Position numbers and translations under genes: made by a program. DNA of 64,000 nt, taken from the NCBI RefSeq assembly GCF_007993935.1, contig NZ_VITY01000002.1, positions 310,001-374,000 of the forward strand, written 5' to 3'. Positions 9,215 to 17,809 of the stretch are shown one piece after another; position 1 is the first letter of the stretch, and each line of letters begins with the position of its first letter. Under the pieces are notes generated by a model, which was not told the DNA's origin, ran no database searches, and was given only the letters and a program-made list of their open reading frames with translations. Source of the stretch: Bradyrhizobium macuxiense. GTDB lineage: Bacteria; Pseudomonadota; Alphaproteobacteria; Rhizobiales; Xanthobacteraceae.

Positions 9215-10597
9215 TCAGGTCAGGAGCCTGGCAGCGAGGTCGGGCAGACGTCCCGCATCGGCAACGAGGCGGAAGTCCTGCCCGGCGAGGCCTGCGCGCA
9301 ACAGCCAGTCGTCGAATTCCGGCGCCCGCTTCAGGCCGAACAGGTCGCGGACGTAGAGCGCATCGTGAAACGATGTCGATTGATAGTTCAGCATCACGTC
9401 GTCGGCGCCCGGCACGCCCATGATGAAGTTCACGCCGGCGGCGGCAAGCAGCGTCAGGAGATTGTCCATGTCATCCTGATCGGCCTCGGCGTGGTTGGTG
9501 TAGCAGACGTCGATCCCGAGCGGCAGGCCGAGCAGTTTGCCGCAGAAATGATCCTCGAGCCCGGCGCGGATGATTTCCTTGCCGTCATAGAGGTATTCGG
9601 GACCGATGAAGCCGACCACGCTGTTGACGAGCAGCGGATCGAACGCGCGCGCCACCGCATAGGCCCGCGCCTCACAGGTCTGCTGGTCGACCTGGTGATG
9701 GGCGTTGGCCGACAGTGCCGAGCCCTGCCCGGTCTCGAAATACATCACATTGTCACCGACGGTGCCGCGCCGCAGCGACAGCCCGGCTTCGCGCGCCTCC
9801 CGCAACAGCGAGAGGTCGACGCCGAAACTGCGATTGGCCGCCTCGGTGCCGGCAATCGACTGGAACACGAGATCGACCGGCACCCCCTGCCCGATCAGTC
9901 CGAGCGTGGTCGTGACATGGGTGAGCACACAGCCCTGCGTCGGAATCGCGAGCCGCGTGATGACATCGTCCAGCAGCCGCAGCAGGGTGCCGATGACGTT
10001 CGGATCGTCGCTCGCCGGATTGATGCCGATGCAGGCATCGCCTGATCCGAGCAGCAGCCCGTCGAGGATCGAGGCGATGATGCCCTTGGCATCGTCGAAG
10101 GGATGGTTCGGCTGCAGCCGCGTGCCCATGCGCCCGCGCAAGCCGATGGTGTTGCGGAAGCGGGTGATCACCTCGCACTTCTTCGCGACCAGGATCAGAT
10201 CCTGGTTGCGCATCAGCTTCGACACCGCGGCCACCATCTCCGGTGTGATGCCGCGCGAGATATTCCTGATCGCATCCGTGGTGGCGGCATCCGACAGCAG
10301 CCAGTCGCGGAAGCCGCCGACGGTGAGCGACGACACCGGCAGGAAGCCGGCGACGTCGTGGCTGTCGAGGATCAGGCGGGTGACCTCGTCGTCCTCGTAG
10401 GGGATGACAGGCTCATCGAGGAATTGCTTGAGCGGAACGTTGGCGAGCGCAAGCCGCGCGGCGATCATCTCCGCGGCACTGTCGGCCGCGATGCCGGCCA
10501 GCCGGTCGCCCGAGCGCGTCGGCGAGGCCTTGGCAAGCAGGATGCGCAGATCGTCGAATGCGTAATTGGTGGCGTCGATGGTGTGACGATAGAGCAT
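9215..10597 (-). CDS. eutB: Ethanolamine ammonia-lyase large subunit EutB
   Basis: 460 aa from MLYRHTIDATNYAFDDLRILLAKASP, which matches the family N terminus; a GTG 13 codons upstream has a better AAGAG-like ribosome site and cannot be excluded. This is the TIM-barrel catalytic subunit carrying adenosylcobalamin. Family segments include RNISRGITPEMVAAVSKLMRNQDL, RMGTRLQPNHPFDD, GDACIGINPASDD, TQGCVLTHVTT, GTEAANRSFGVD, ETGQGSALSANAHHQVDQQT, NSVVGFIGPEYLYDGKEI, CYTNHAEADQDD and FIMGVPGADDVMLNYQSTSFHD. It is first in the unit, followed by hpnP and eutC. Its two subunit genes are therefore not adjacent, which is unusual for this enzyme. Confidence 0.95.
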   Translation of the reverse strand: MLYRHTIDATNYAFDDLRILLAKASPTRSGDRLAGIAADSAAEMIAARLALANVPLKQFLDEPVIPYEDDEVTRLILDSHDVAGFLPVSSLTVGGFRDWLLSDAATTDAIRNISRGITPEMVAAVSKLMRNQDLILVAKKCEVITRFRNTIGLRGRMGTRLQPNHPFDDAKGIIASILDGLLLGSGDACIGINPASDDPNVIGTLLRLLDDVITRLAIPTQGCVLTHVTTTLGLIGQGVPVDLVFQSIAGTEAANRSFGVDLSLLREAREAGLSLRRGTVGDNVMYFETGQGSALSANAHHQVDQQTCEARAYAVARAFDPLLVNSVVGFIGPEYLYDGKEIIRAGLEDHFCGKLLGLPLGIDVCYTNHAEADQDDMDNLLTLLAAAGVNFIMGVPGADDVMLNYQSTSFHDALYVRDLFGLKRAPEFDDWLLRAGLAGQDFRLVADAGRLPDLAARLLT

Positions 10598-10899
10598 GGG
10601 GAGGTCGCGTGGGGCTGGGGCAGCGTAACCTAGCACCTCTTTGCGAAAGTCGTGCCATCAGCTTGGCGCTGCGCGCCCGGGGATGTTGATGAGTGATGAT
10701 GATGGCGGCGCTTCATTCAACACGGCGGCCGACAGTTGGAACCCGGCGGACTCAGGGGCCCTCATAAGACATTGGGATTATTTGGGGATTTTGACGGTTG
10801 CAGCCGCGCAAGGCGCGCGCGTTAAGAAATTATCCATGAAGATTTTGCATAAGCTTTAATCCGGCCGAAGGTGCTCCCCGGCCTCTTGGAGTGCCCTCA
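10598..10899. other. Divergent intergenic region eutB / chemoreceptor
   Basis: 302 bases holding the promoters of eutB (minus) and the chemoreceptor (plus). The last 80 bases before the chemoreceptor are relatively AT-rich (TTAAGAAATTATCC...). No ORF, repeat or recognised operator was found. The search for an EcfG pair here gave a GGAAC (10738-10742) without a CGTT partner. Confidence 0.5.
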
Positions 10900-12651
10900 A
10901 TGCCCGCCCCCACCACATCCCCCATCTCCATGTCCCGGCCTCCAATGGCGTCCCGATTCTCGCTTGCTGCCAGGCTGTACTCGACGTTTGCGCTGATTGC
11001 GGCGCTGACCGCGGCCATCACCGTCCTGTCCGACTACAGCGCTAGGCGTAACGCCGAGCTGACCGCGGCCGTCGACCTCGCCAGCCGTGCCGCACTCAAC
11101 GTCGAGCGGGTCAACTCGCTGGTCTATGCCGTGGTGATGGAATCCCGCGGCATCTACATGTCGACCGACCCGGCTGCAGTGAAGAAATACGGCGACGGGC
11201 TGCTGGCGTTCAACGAGCGCATCCGCGGCGTGGTCAAGAACTGGGAAACCCTGGTGCAGACCGACGACGCCACTGAATTCGCCGTGTTCAAGAAGCGCAT
11301 CGAGCAGTTCATCGAGTTCCGCAAGGAGCTGGTTCGGCGCGGCATCGAGATCGGCGCGGCAGCCGGCCGTGAGTGGGGCGACAACGACGCCAACCGCGAC
11401 GTGCGCACCGCGCTGAACAAGGACCTCGAAGCGCTTTCCAAGGTTTACGCCGAGCGCAGCAAGAAGCTGGCCCAACAGACCGACACCAACCGTGAGCTGG
11501 CGCTGTTGCTGACCGGGCTCGGCGCCGCCGCCCTGATCGTGGTGGTGCTCGGCGTCTTGATCATTGCGCGCTCGGTGGCGCGGCCGCTGTCGCAGATCAC
11601 CACGACCATCAAGCACGTCGCCGAAGGCGCCGACCATGTCGACGTGCCGCATGTCGATCGCGGCGACGAGATCGGCGCACTGGCGCGCGCCATCAAGGTG
11701 TTCCAGGAGGCGATGGATCGCAATCGCAGCCTGAACGCGCAAGTCGTGCGCGACTCCGAGGCGCGCGACGCCCGCGGCCGCCATATCGAGAGCTTCGTCG
11801 AGACGTTCCGCGGCACGATCGGTGACGTACTCCGCGCGGTGCACGACAACGCTACGACGATGCGTCAAACCGCGCAGACCATCGCGACCGTCGCGTCGGA
11901 CGCCAACGGCAGGGCGGTTGCGGCAGCAGGCGCGACCGAACAGGCCTCCAGCAACGTCTCCGCGGTGGCGGGTGCAGCCGAAGAGCTCTCCGCCTCGGTC
12001 GAGGAGATCGGCCGCCAGGTCAAGCAGTCCTCCGGCGCCGTCGATCAGGCCGGTGCGCGCACCGACCGGTCGATCACCGAGATCGAGAGCCTTGCCGCCA
12101 CCACGCAGCGCATCGACGGCGTGTTGAGCCTGATCCAGGCGATCGCCGAGCAGACCAATTTGCTCGCGCTCAACGCCACCATCGAAGCCGCCCGCGCCGG
12201 CGATGCCGGCCGCGGCTTCGCGGTCGTTGCGCACGAGGTCAAGGCGCTGGCCGGACAGACCGCGAAAGCAACCGCCGAGATCAGCGAGAATGTCGGCCTG
12301 ATCCAGGCCTCGACCCGCAACTCGGTGGCCGCCGTGCGCGAGATCGGCCAGGCGGTGCGCGAGATCAGCAACGTCACCGCCAACATCGCCAGCGCGATCG
12401 GCCAGCAGGACGCGGCCACGCGCGAAATCTCCGCCAACGCGCAGATGGCCGCCCAGGGCAACGAAACCCTGGTGACGAATGTCGGTTCGCTCCGCGACGA
12501 CATGGACCAGACCAGCAAGGCGGCGGAATCGGTGCTCGCGGCATCGAACGATCTGACCGCAACCGCCGAGACGCTGTCGCGCGAAGTCGAACAATTCTTC
12601 CGCAATCTGCGCAGCAATGCCGCCGAGGACTTGCGGCGGACCGGGACCTGA
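10900..12651 (+). CDS. Methyl-accepting chemotaxis protein
   Basis: 583 aa. The ATG at 10900 is chosen because TTGGAG lies eight bases upstream; a GTG three codons earlier overlaps that site. Architecture: TM1 (about 23-45), an all-helical ligand-binding domain of about 150 residues, TM2 ([23 protein letters not shown]), a HAMP domain ([16 protein letters not shown]...), then a coiled-coil signalling domain with the hairpin tip [37 protein letters not shown]. The C terminus lacks a CheR/CheB-tethering pentapeptide. No che genes are nearby, so it is an orphan receptor with unknown ligand. The short N-terminal Pro/Ser-rich tail before TM1 is low-complexity. Confidence 0.93.
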   Translation: MPAPTTSPISMSRPPMASRFSLAARLYSTFALIAALTAAITVLSDYSARRNAELTAAVDLASRAALNVERVNSLVYAVVMESRGIYMSTDPAAVKKYGDGLLAFNERIRGVVKNWETLVQTDDATEFAVFKKRIEQFIEFRKELVRRGIEIGAAAGREWGDNDANRDVRTALNKDLEALSKVYAERSKKLAQQTDTNRELALLLTGLGAAALIVVVLGVLIIARSVARPLSQITTTIKHVAEGADHVDVPHVDRGDEIGALARAIKVFQEAMDRNRSLNAQVVRDSEARDARGRHIESFVETFRGTIGDVLRAVHDNATTMRQTAQTIATVASDANGRAVAAAGATEQASSNVSAVAGAAEELSASVEEIGRQVKQSSGAVDQAGARTDRSITEIESLAATTQRIDGVLSLIQAIAEQTNLLALNATIEAARAGDAGRGFAVVAHEVKALAGQTAKATAEISENVGLIQASTRNSVAAVREIGQAVREISNVTANIASAIGQQDAATREISANAQMAAQGNETLVTNVGSLRDDMDQTSKAAESVLAASNDLTATAETLSREVEQFFRNLRSNAAEDLRRTGT

Positions 12652-12823
12652 ACGGGGTCAGACGCACCGTCGGGGGCCCGCGACAGGTTCCGGCCAATCC
12701 GGAATGGTTAAGATTTCCCCAACCCGCGCGCACAAATTGCCCGCTCTTGAGGTCGCCTTTCTCAATTTGATGCCTCCATAGAAAGTGTCAGAGCGCGGGG
12801 GCGCGGGGTAGTGGAAGCGAGCA

Positions 12824-14326
12824 ATGAACGGGCTGTTGTCAAAGCCGAAGGCGGTGCCGACCAAACGGCTCCTTGCGCTCGGGATCGGGCTCGTCTTGTG
12901 CTTTTCGGCGATCTGCGCGTCCATTCTCTGGGAGATGGCCGGTAAGGATTATGAGCATGCAAAGGAGGGCGCGACCAACCTCGTCGCCTCCATCGCAAGC
13001 GAGATCGACCGCAACATCGAACTCTATGATCTCTCGCTGCAAGCCGTCGCTGACGGCGTCAAGCTGCCGGAGCTCGGCAAGGTCAGCCCGGAGCTTCGCC
13101 AGGTCGTGCTGTTCGACCGCGCCGCCACCGCCAAGGATCTCGGCTCGATCCTCGTGCTGAATACGGCGGGAGACGTCACGCTCGATTCCCGGACATTGAC
13201 GCCCCGCACCGCAAACTACGCCGACCGCGACTTCTTCCAGGTGCATCGGACGCGAGCGAACAGCGGATTGTTCATCAGCGCGCCCTGGGTTACGCCAGAC
13301 GGCGAATATCTGATCAGCTTGAGCCGCCGCATCAGCAATGACGACGGATCGTTTGCCGGTGTGGTCGCGGGCAGCATGCGGCTCAGCTATTTCCACAATC
13401 TGTTTCGCAAGCTGAACTTCGGCTTCGGCGACAGCATGGCGCTGTTCAATACCAACGGCGTCATGCTGATGCGGGCTCCGTTCGACATCGGCAAGATCGG
13501 GCAGAGCATCAGGGACTCGCAGGTCTTCAAGCAGTATCCGGCACGGCAATCCGGCTTCTACACGACGAAATCGATCGTCGATCATGTCGGCCGGCTCTAT
13601 GTTTTCCAGGCGGTCGGACACCATCCCCTGATCATCGCCGAAGGTCTCGCGCTCGATGGCATCTATGCCGACTGGTGGCAGCAGGTCTGGCTGATCGGCA
13701 GCGTAGTGGCAGCGCTCTGCGGCTTCTCGATCGTCCTGATGTTCTATTTGCTCGCCGCCCTCAAACGGCGCGCCGCCGCCGAAGGTCGGCTCGCACACCT
13801 CGCAAGCACGGATGCGCTGACCGGCCTCGCCAACCGCCGCCGTCTCGACGATACCCTTGAGGCCGAGTGGCGTCGCGGCATGCGCGCCAAGGCGCCGGTG
13901 TCGCTGCTGATGATCGACGTCGATCATTTCAAGGCTTTCAACGACACCTACGGCCACCAGGCCGGCGACGCCGTGCTCGCCACCGTGGGACGATGCATTG
14001 CAGCCTGCACCAAGCGCGCAACGGATCTCGGGGCGCGCTATGGCGGCGAGGAATTTTCGGTGCTGCTGCCCGGCATCGGCAAGGCGGGCGCGTTGGAGGT
14101 TGCTGAACGCATCCGCGAGAAGCTGACGGCCGAGCGCGGGTCCCAGAATGAGTTGCCGACCGTCAGCATCGGATTGGCCTGCCTCGTCCCGGATCACGAG
14201 CGCACCTCGCGCGATCTGCTCAAGGCCGCGGACCTGGCGCTGTATCAAGCCAAGCACGAAGGCCGCGACCGGGTCATCGTCAGCCCGATCGGGTGGGACA
14301 AATCGGGCAAGCGGCACGCGGCCTGA
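12824..14326 (+). CDS. Membrane diguanylate cyclase with dCACHE sensor
   Basis: 500 aa. TM1 (17-38), a periplasmic double-Cache-like sensor (about 40-280, with YADRDFFQVHR and ISAPWVTPDGEYLISLSRRI typical of dCACHE), TM2 (288-312) and a GGDEF domain (about 325-490). The active site is GGEEF at 407-411. An intact RxxD inhibitory site (R398-D401) lies five residues before it, so product inhibition is likely. The domain also has DALTGLANRR and DVDHFKAFNDTYGH. It makes cyclic di-GMP in response to an unknown extracytoplasmic signal. A GGAAG ribosome site precedes the ATG. It follows the chemoreceptor gene by 172 bases and could be transcribed with it or alone. Confidence 0.93.
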   Translation: MNGLLSKPKAVPTKRLLALGIGLVLCFSAICASILWEMAGKDYEHAKEGATNLVASIASEIDRNIELYDLSLQAVADGVKLPELGKVSPELRQVVLFDRAATAKDLGSILVLNTAGDVTLDSRTLTPRTANYADRDFFQVHRTRANSGLFISAPWVTPDGEYLISLSRRISNDDGSFAGVVAGSMRLSYFHNLFRKLNFGFGDSMALFNTNGVMLMRAPFDIGKIGQSIRDSQVFKQYPARQSGFYTTKSIVDHVGRLYVFQAVGHHPLIIAEGLALDGIYADWWQQVWLIGSVVAALCGFSIVLMFYLLAALKRRAAAEGRLAHLASTDALTGLANRRRLDDTLEAEWRRGMRAKAPVSLLMIDVDHFKAFNDTYGHQAGDAVLATVGRCIAACTKRATDLGARYGGEEFSVLLPGIGKAGALEVAERIREKLTAERGSQNELPTVSIGLACLVPDHERTSRDLLKAADLALYQAKHEGRDRVIVSPIGWDKSGKRHAA

Positions 14327-14349
14327 CCCGAGGTCTTGCCTCGCTCCAC

Positions 14350-15228
14350 TCACTCCACCGGCAGCACGTCGACCGCGACGGTGAGCTTCTGCTTGCGCGC
14401 GCCGACGATGACGCCGTCGACCGGCGAGACGTCGGCGAAGTCGCGGCCGATCGCGAGAATGATGTGATCGTTGGCGACCATGAGATCGTTGGTCGGGTCG
14501 AATCCGACCCAGCCGAGCTCGCTGCCGCACCAGACCGACACCCAGGCGTGGGTTGCGTCCGCGCCCTGCAGCCGCGGCTGGCCCGGCGGCGGAATGGTGC
14601 GCAGATAACCGCTGACATAGGCCGCGGGCAGGCCGAGGCCGCGAAGCCCGGCGATCATCACATGAGCAAAATCCTGGCAGACGCCGTGGCGCTTCTCGAA
14701 CACGTCGCGAAGCGGCGTCGAGATCACGGTCGCCTTGGGATCGTATTTGAAGTCGCTGCGGATGCGGTGCATCAGGTCGGCCGCTCCGGCGAGGATACCG
14801 CTGTCAGGCGAGAAGCTCGCGGAAGCGTACGCCGTCACCGGCCGCAGCACCGGCACCAGCGCACTGGCGAAAACGTAGCCGACCGGCGAGGCCGCATCGA
14901 GGCTCAATGCCTCGAACGCATTGTCACGCACGCTCTCCCAGGGCGGGCTGACGGCGTCACGCGCCGGCGGCTGTCGCGCCACCGAGACCCGCGAGCGGGA
15001 ATCGATGCGAAGGCTGCGATGCGCGCTCTCGATCAGGACGCTCTCGGTCAGCGTGCCGAAGAAATCGCGCCGCGCGGTGCACTCCGCCGGCCTCGGGCGA
15101 ATCTCGACCGAATGGGAGATCAGCTGCTGCCCGTCGCCGCTGATCGGCTCCAGCCGCAGCGCGCAGCGGGCGAAGCTGACCTGGGTCTCATAGCTGTAGG
15201 TCGTGACGTGGCGAATGTCGTAGATCAC
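14350..15228 (-). CDS. Transglutaminase-like cysteine protease-fold protein (small)
   Basis: 292 aa from a GTG (15228-15226) that overlaps the stop of the upstream ATP-grasp/alpha-E gene (GTGA); the start IYDIRHVTTYSYETQV is the standard N terminus of this family. An N-terminal beta domain (1-110) precedes a transglutaminase core with a complete triad: C184 (RHGVCQDFAHVMI), H227 (DATHAWVSVW) and D244 (WVGFDPTND). It has no signal peptide, so it is cytoplasmic. It is the last gene of a three-gene cluster also seen in many other bacteria. Its substrate is unknown; predicted activity is hydrolysis or transfer at amide bonds of a peptide made by its neighbours. Confidence 0.88.
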   Translation of the reverse strand: MIYDIRHVTTYSYETQVSFARCALRLEPISGDGQQLISHSVEIRPRPAECTARRDFFGTLTESVLIESAHRSLRIDSRSRVSVARQPPARDAVSPPWESVRDNAFEALSLDAASPVGYVFASALVPVLRPVTAYASASFSPDSGILAGAADLMHRIRSDFKYDPKATVISTPLRDVFEKRHGVCQDFAHVMIAGLRGLGLPAAYVSGYLRTIPPPGQPRLQGADATHAWVSVWCGSELGWVGFDPTNDLMVANDHIILAIGRDFADVSPVDGVIVGARKQKLTVAVDVLPVE

Positions 15229-17768
15229 GCCAGCCCCGTGAGCTTCTCCGGCCGGCTGGCATTCGGTCCATGTGGGAAATAATGCAGCCCGACCGCGTCG
15301 GCGAGGTTGAGCAGGTCCTGCTCCAGCGCGAACAGCGTCTTGACGTCGAGACTCGACGCTTCGGCCGTCGTCAACATCGCCTCGAGGCCGACCGCGAGCC
15401 GCTGCGGCCGCTCGATCAGGCCGTGCTCCTTCAGGCTCGGCAGCGCGGCGATATGCTCGTTCAGCGCTGCGACCTGGAATGCGACCGAGCGCGGATTGTA
15501 GGGATCGAGCACCGCGAGATCGCGCACCGGGGTCAGCAGCGGCTGCACCAGATAGCGCGAGCGATAGGTGATCTGGCAATCGACCAGCGTGAGCAGGACG
15601 TCGAGGTCCTCGTCGCCGGCTTCGTCATAGGCGAACTGGCGGGCAAAGCGCGTGGTGTTGATGGCGCGCTCGGCGCGGCGGCCCATTTCGAGGAAGCGCC
15701 AGCCGGCGGCGCGGTTCATGTTCTCCTGCGCGAGGCCGGCGAAGCTTGCGAGCTCCTGCAAGGTCAGCTCGGCGGCGCTGACCACGCCGTCATCGTCATG
15801 AACCTCGATCGCGAGGCGGTCGGCCATCTCGGTGATGACCTGCCAGGCGTCCGGCGACAGCCGCTCGCGGAGCGATGTCGCGGTACGCTGCGCCGACCGC
15901 ACCAGCGACAGCGCCGAGCCGAACTTCTCCTCGCTCTGCAGCGCTTCGAGCGCGACCTTGGCGGGATTGGCGCGCGCGGTCTGCGAGGCCGCGCCCCAGG
16001 TGACGAGCAGGCGCTGGATGCGCTCGGCCGAATGCATCGCCGGCGCGTTGCCGTTCACATTCGCCCGCGCCGGATCGCGCAGCGGCGTGCACAGCGCGCG
16101 GATCAGGCGAATGGTGGCCTCGGCGCGCTCGAGATAGCGGCCGAGCCAGAACAGATTGTCGGCGGCGCGGCTCGGTAGCACGCCGGCGATGCGGCGGATG
16201 CGCACCGTGTCGACCGCCGGCAGCAAGGTCGAGGTCGCGACCGCCTTGTCGGACACCACCCAGACGTCGGCGGACACCGCGCCATCGCCCATCGACACCG
16301 CGCGTGCATCGGCCCGGTCGGCAATCCGGCAGAAGCCGCCGGGCAGCACGGTCCAGCCGCTCGGCGTCGCCGCCGCGAACACCCGCAGCACGAACGGACG
16401 CGGCGCGATGCGGCCGTTCTCCCACACCGGCGTGGTCGAGAGGCGGACGAGTTCCTGTCCGACATAATCGATGCCGCGATGGCTGATCGCATCCTTCAGG
16501 CGGTCGCGGTCCGCGGCCGAGAGCTCGCCCGGCAGCACCGGGCCGTTGCCGGGAAAATCCGCAACGCCGCGGCCATAGGCGCCTTCGATCGCGAATTCGT
16601 CGAGCCGTGACAGCACCTGCTCGCGGGCCGACTTCTGGCCGCACCACCAGGTCGCGATATGCGGCATCATCAGGTCTTCAGAGAGCAGACGCCGGCACAG
16701 ATTGGGCAGGAAGCCGAGCAGCGCCCTCGCCTCCATCACGCCCGAGCCCGGCATGTTGGCGACCACGACGCCGCCCTTGCGCAGCACTTCGACGAGACCG
16801 GGCACGCCGAGATAGGACGACGCATCGAGCTCGAGCGGATCGAGCATGTTGGAATCGACCCGGCGCAGCAGCACGTCGAGCCGCTTCAATCCGGCGACGG
16901 TGCGGATGTGGATACGGTCGCCGGAGACCGCGAGATCGTCGCCCTCGACCAAGAGGAAGCCGAGATAGCGCGCCAGCGTGGCATGCTCGAAATAGGTCTC
17001 GCTGAACGCGCCCGGCGTGAGCAGGCCGATCCGCGGCTCGTCGCGATCGGCGCTGGCGCGCAGCGAATCGCGGAACGCTTCGAAGAACGGTGCGACGCGC
17101 TCGACATTCATCGACTTGTAGAGATTGGAAAAGGCGCGCGACAGTACCAGGCGATTTTCCAGCGCATAGCCCGCGCCCGACGGCGCCTGCGTGCGATCGC
17201 CGAGCACCCACCAGCGGCCGTCAGGCCCGCGGCCGATGTCGGCGGCGTAGAGATGCAGGTAGCGGCCGCCCGGTGGCTTGATGCCGCTGACCGCGCGCAG
17301 ATATTCGCTGCTGCCGGCGATCGCCGCGGCCGGGATGGCACCGTCGGCAACGAGACGGCCCTCGCCGTAGAGATCAGCCAGCACCATTTCCAGGAGCTGC
17401 GCGCGCTGCGCGACGCCGGCGGCGAGCTGCCGCCAGTCGGCCGCGTCGATGATCAGCGGCAGATGACTGAGCGGCCAAATCCGGTCCGAGGTATCGCCCG
17501 GCGCCCGATATGTGACGCCGGCCTCGTGCAGGTGACGATCCGCGTTGGCGAAGCGACGCTCGATGTCGGCCGGCGACAGCCCGGCAAAGGCATCGAAGAA
17601 ACGGGCCCAGACCGGCCGCGGCGCGCCGTTCTCGGCGATATATTCGTCGGGAATGCCCGGAAGCCGGACATAGTCGCGGGTCCATTGCGCCATCCGGCGC
17701 TGACCGGGACGGGCCCGGCTCTCCTGACTGCTGCCTTGGCTGCTGCCCCGGCCACCCGACACGGTCAT
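15225..17768 (-). CDS. Circularly permuted ATP-grasp / alpha-E domain fusion
   Basis: 847 aa. Residues about 30-525 are a circularly permuted type-2 ATP-grasp ligase (DUF404/DUF407), with the signature DRTQAPSGAGYALENR (191-206) and AADIGRGPDGRWWVLGD. Residues about 530-840 are the all-helical alpha-E domain (DUF403; ADNLFWLGRYLERAEATIRLIR, RRAERAINTTRFARQF). In many genomes these are two adjacent genes; here they are fused. ATP-grasp ligases form amide bonds from ATP plus carboxylate, and alpha-E has no proven role. A GGGGAAG ribosome site precedes the ATG, which lies 41 bases after the DUF2126 gene. The low-complexity Gly/Ser/Arg leader (1-25) is probably disordered; Met26 is an alternative start. 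Confidence 0.9.
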   Translation of the reverse strand: MTVSGGRGSSQGSSQESRARPGQRRMAQWTRDYVRLPGIPDEYIAENGAPRPVWARFFDAFAGLSPADIERRFANADRHLHEAGVTYRAPGDTSDRIWPLSHLPLIIDAADWRQLAAGVAQRAQLLEMVLADLYGEGRLVADGAIPAAAIAGSSEYLRAVSGIKPPGGRYLHLYAADIGRGPDGRWWVLGDRTQAPSGAGYALENRLVLSRAFSNLYKSMNVERVAPFFEAFRDSLRASADRDEPRIGLLTPGAFSETYFEHATLARYLGFLLVEGDDLAVSGDRIHIRTVAGLKRLDVLLRRVDSNMLDPLELDASSYLGVPGLVEVLRKGGVVVANMPGSGVMEARALLGFLPNLCRRLLSEDLMMPHIATWWCGQKSAREQVLSRLDEFAIEGAYGRGVADFPGNGPVLPGELSAADRDRLKDAISHRGIDYVGQELVRLSTTPVWENGRIAPRPFVLRVFAAATPSGWTVLPGGFCRIADRADARAVSMGDGAVSADVWVVSDKAVATSTLLPAVDTVRIRRIAGVLPSRAADNLFWLGRYLERAEATIRLIRALCTPLRDPARANVNGNAPAMHSAERIQRLLVTWGAASQTARANPAKVALEALQSEEKFGSALSLVRSAQRTATSLRERLSPDAWQVITEMADRLAIEVHDDDGVVSAAELTLQELASFAGLAQENMNRAAGWRFLEMGRRAERAINTTRFARQFAYDEAGDEDLDVLLTLVDCQITYRSRYLVQPLLTPVRDLAVLDPYNPRSVAFQVAALNEHIAALPSLKEHGLIERPQRLAVGLEAMLTTAEASSLDVKTLFALEQDLLNLADAVGLHYFPHGPNASRPEKLTGLA

Positions 17769-17809
17769 TACACTTCCCCTGCACCCCAGTTCGCTGGAGA
17801 ACGCTCCAA

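Noticed and set aside
10738..10762. GGAAC as an EcfG -35 element upstream of the chemoreceptor
   Set aside because: No CGTT is found 16-17 bases downstream.
11215..11260. NWETL in the chemoreceptor, resembling the CheR/CheB docking pentapeptide
   Set aside because: It lies in the periplasmic sensor domain rather than at the C terminus, so it cannot serve that role.
10897..12594. Long minus-strand frame opposite the chemoreceptor
   Set aside because: Shadow of the coiled-coil coding sequence; no recognisable domain.
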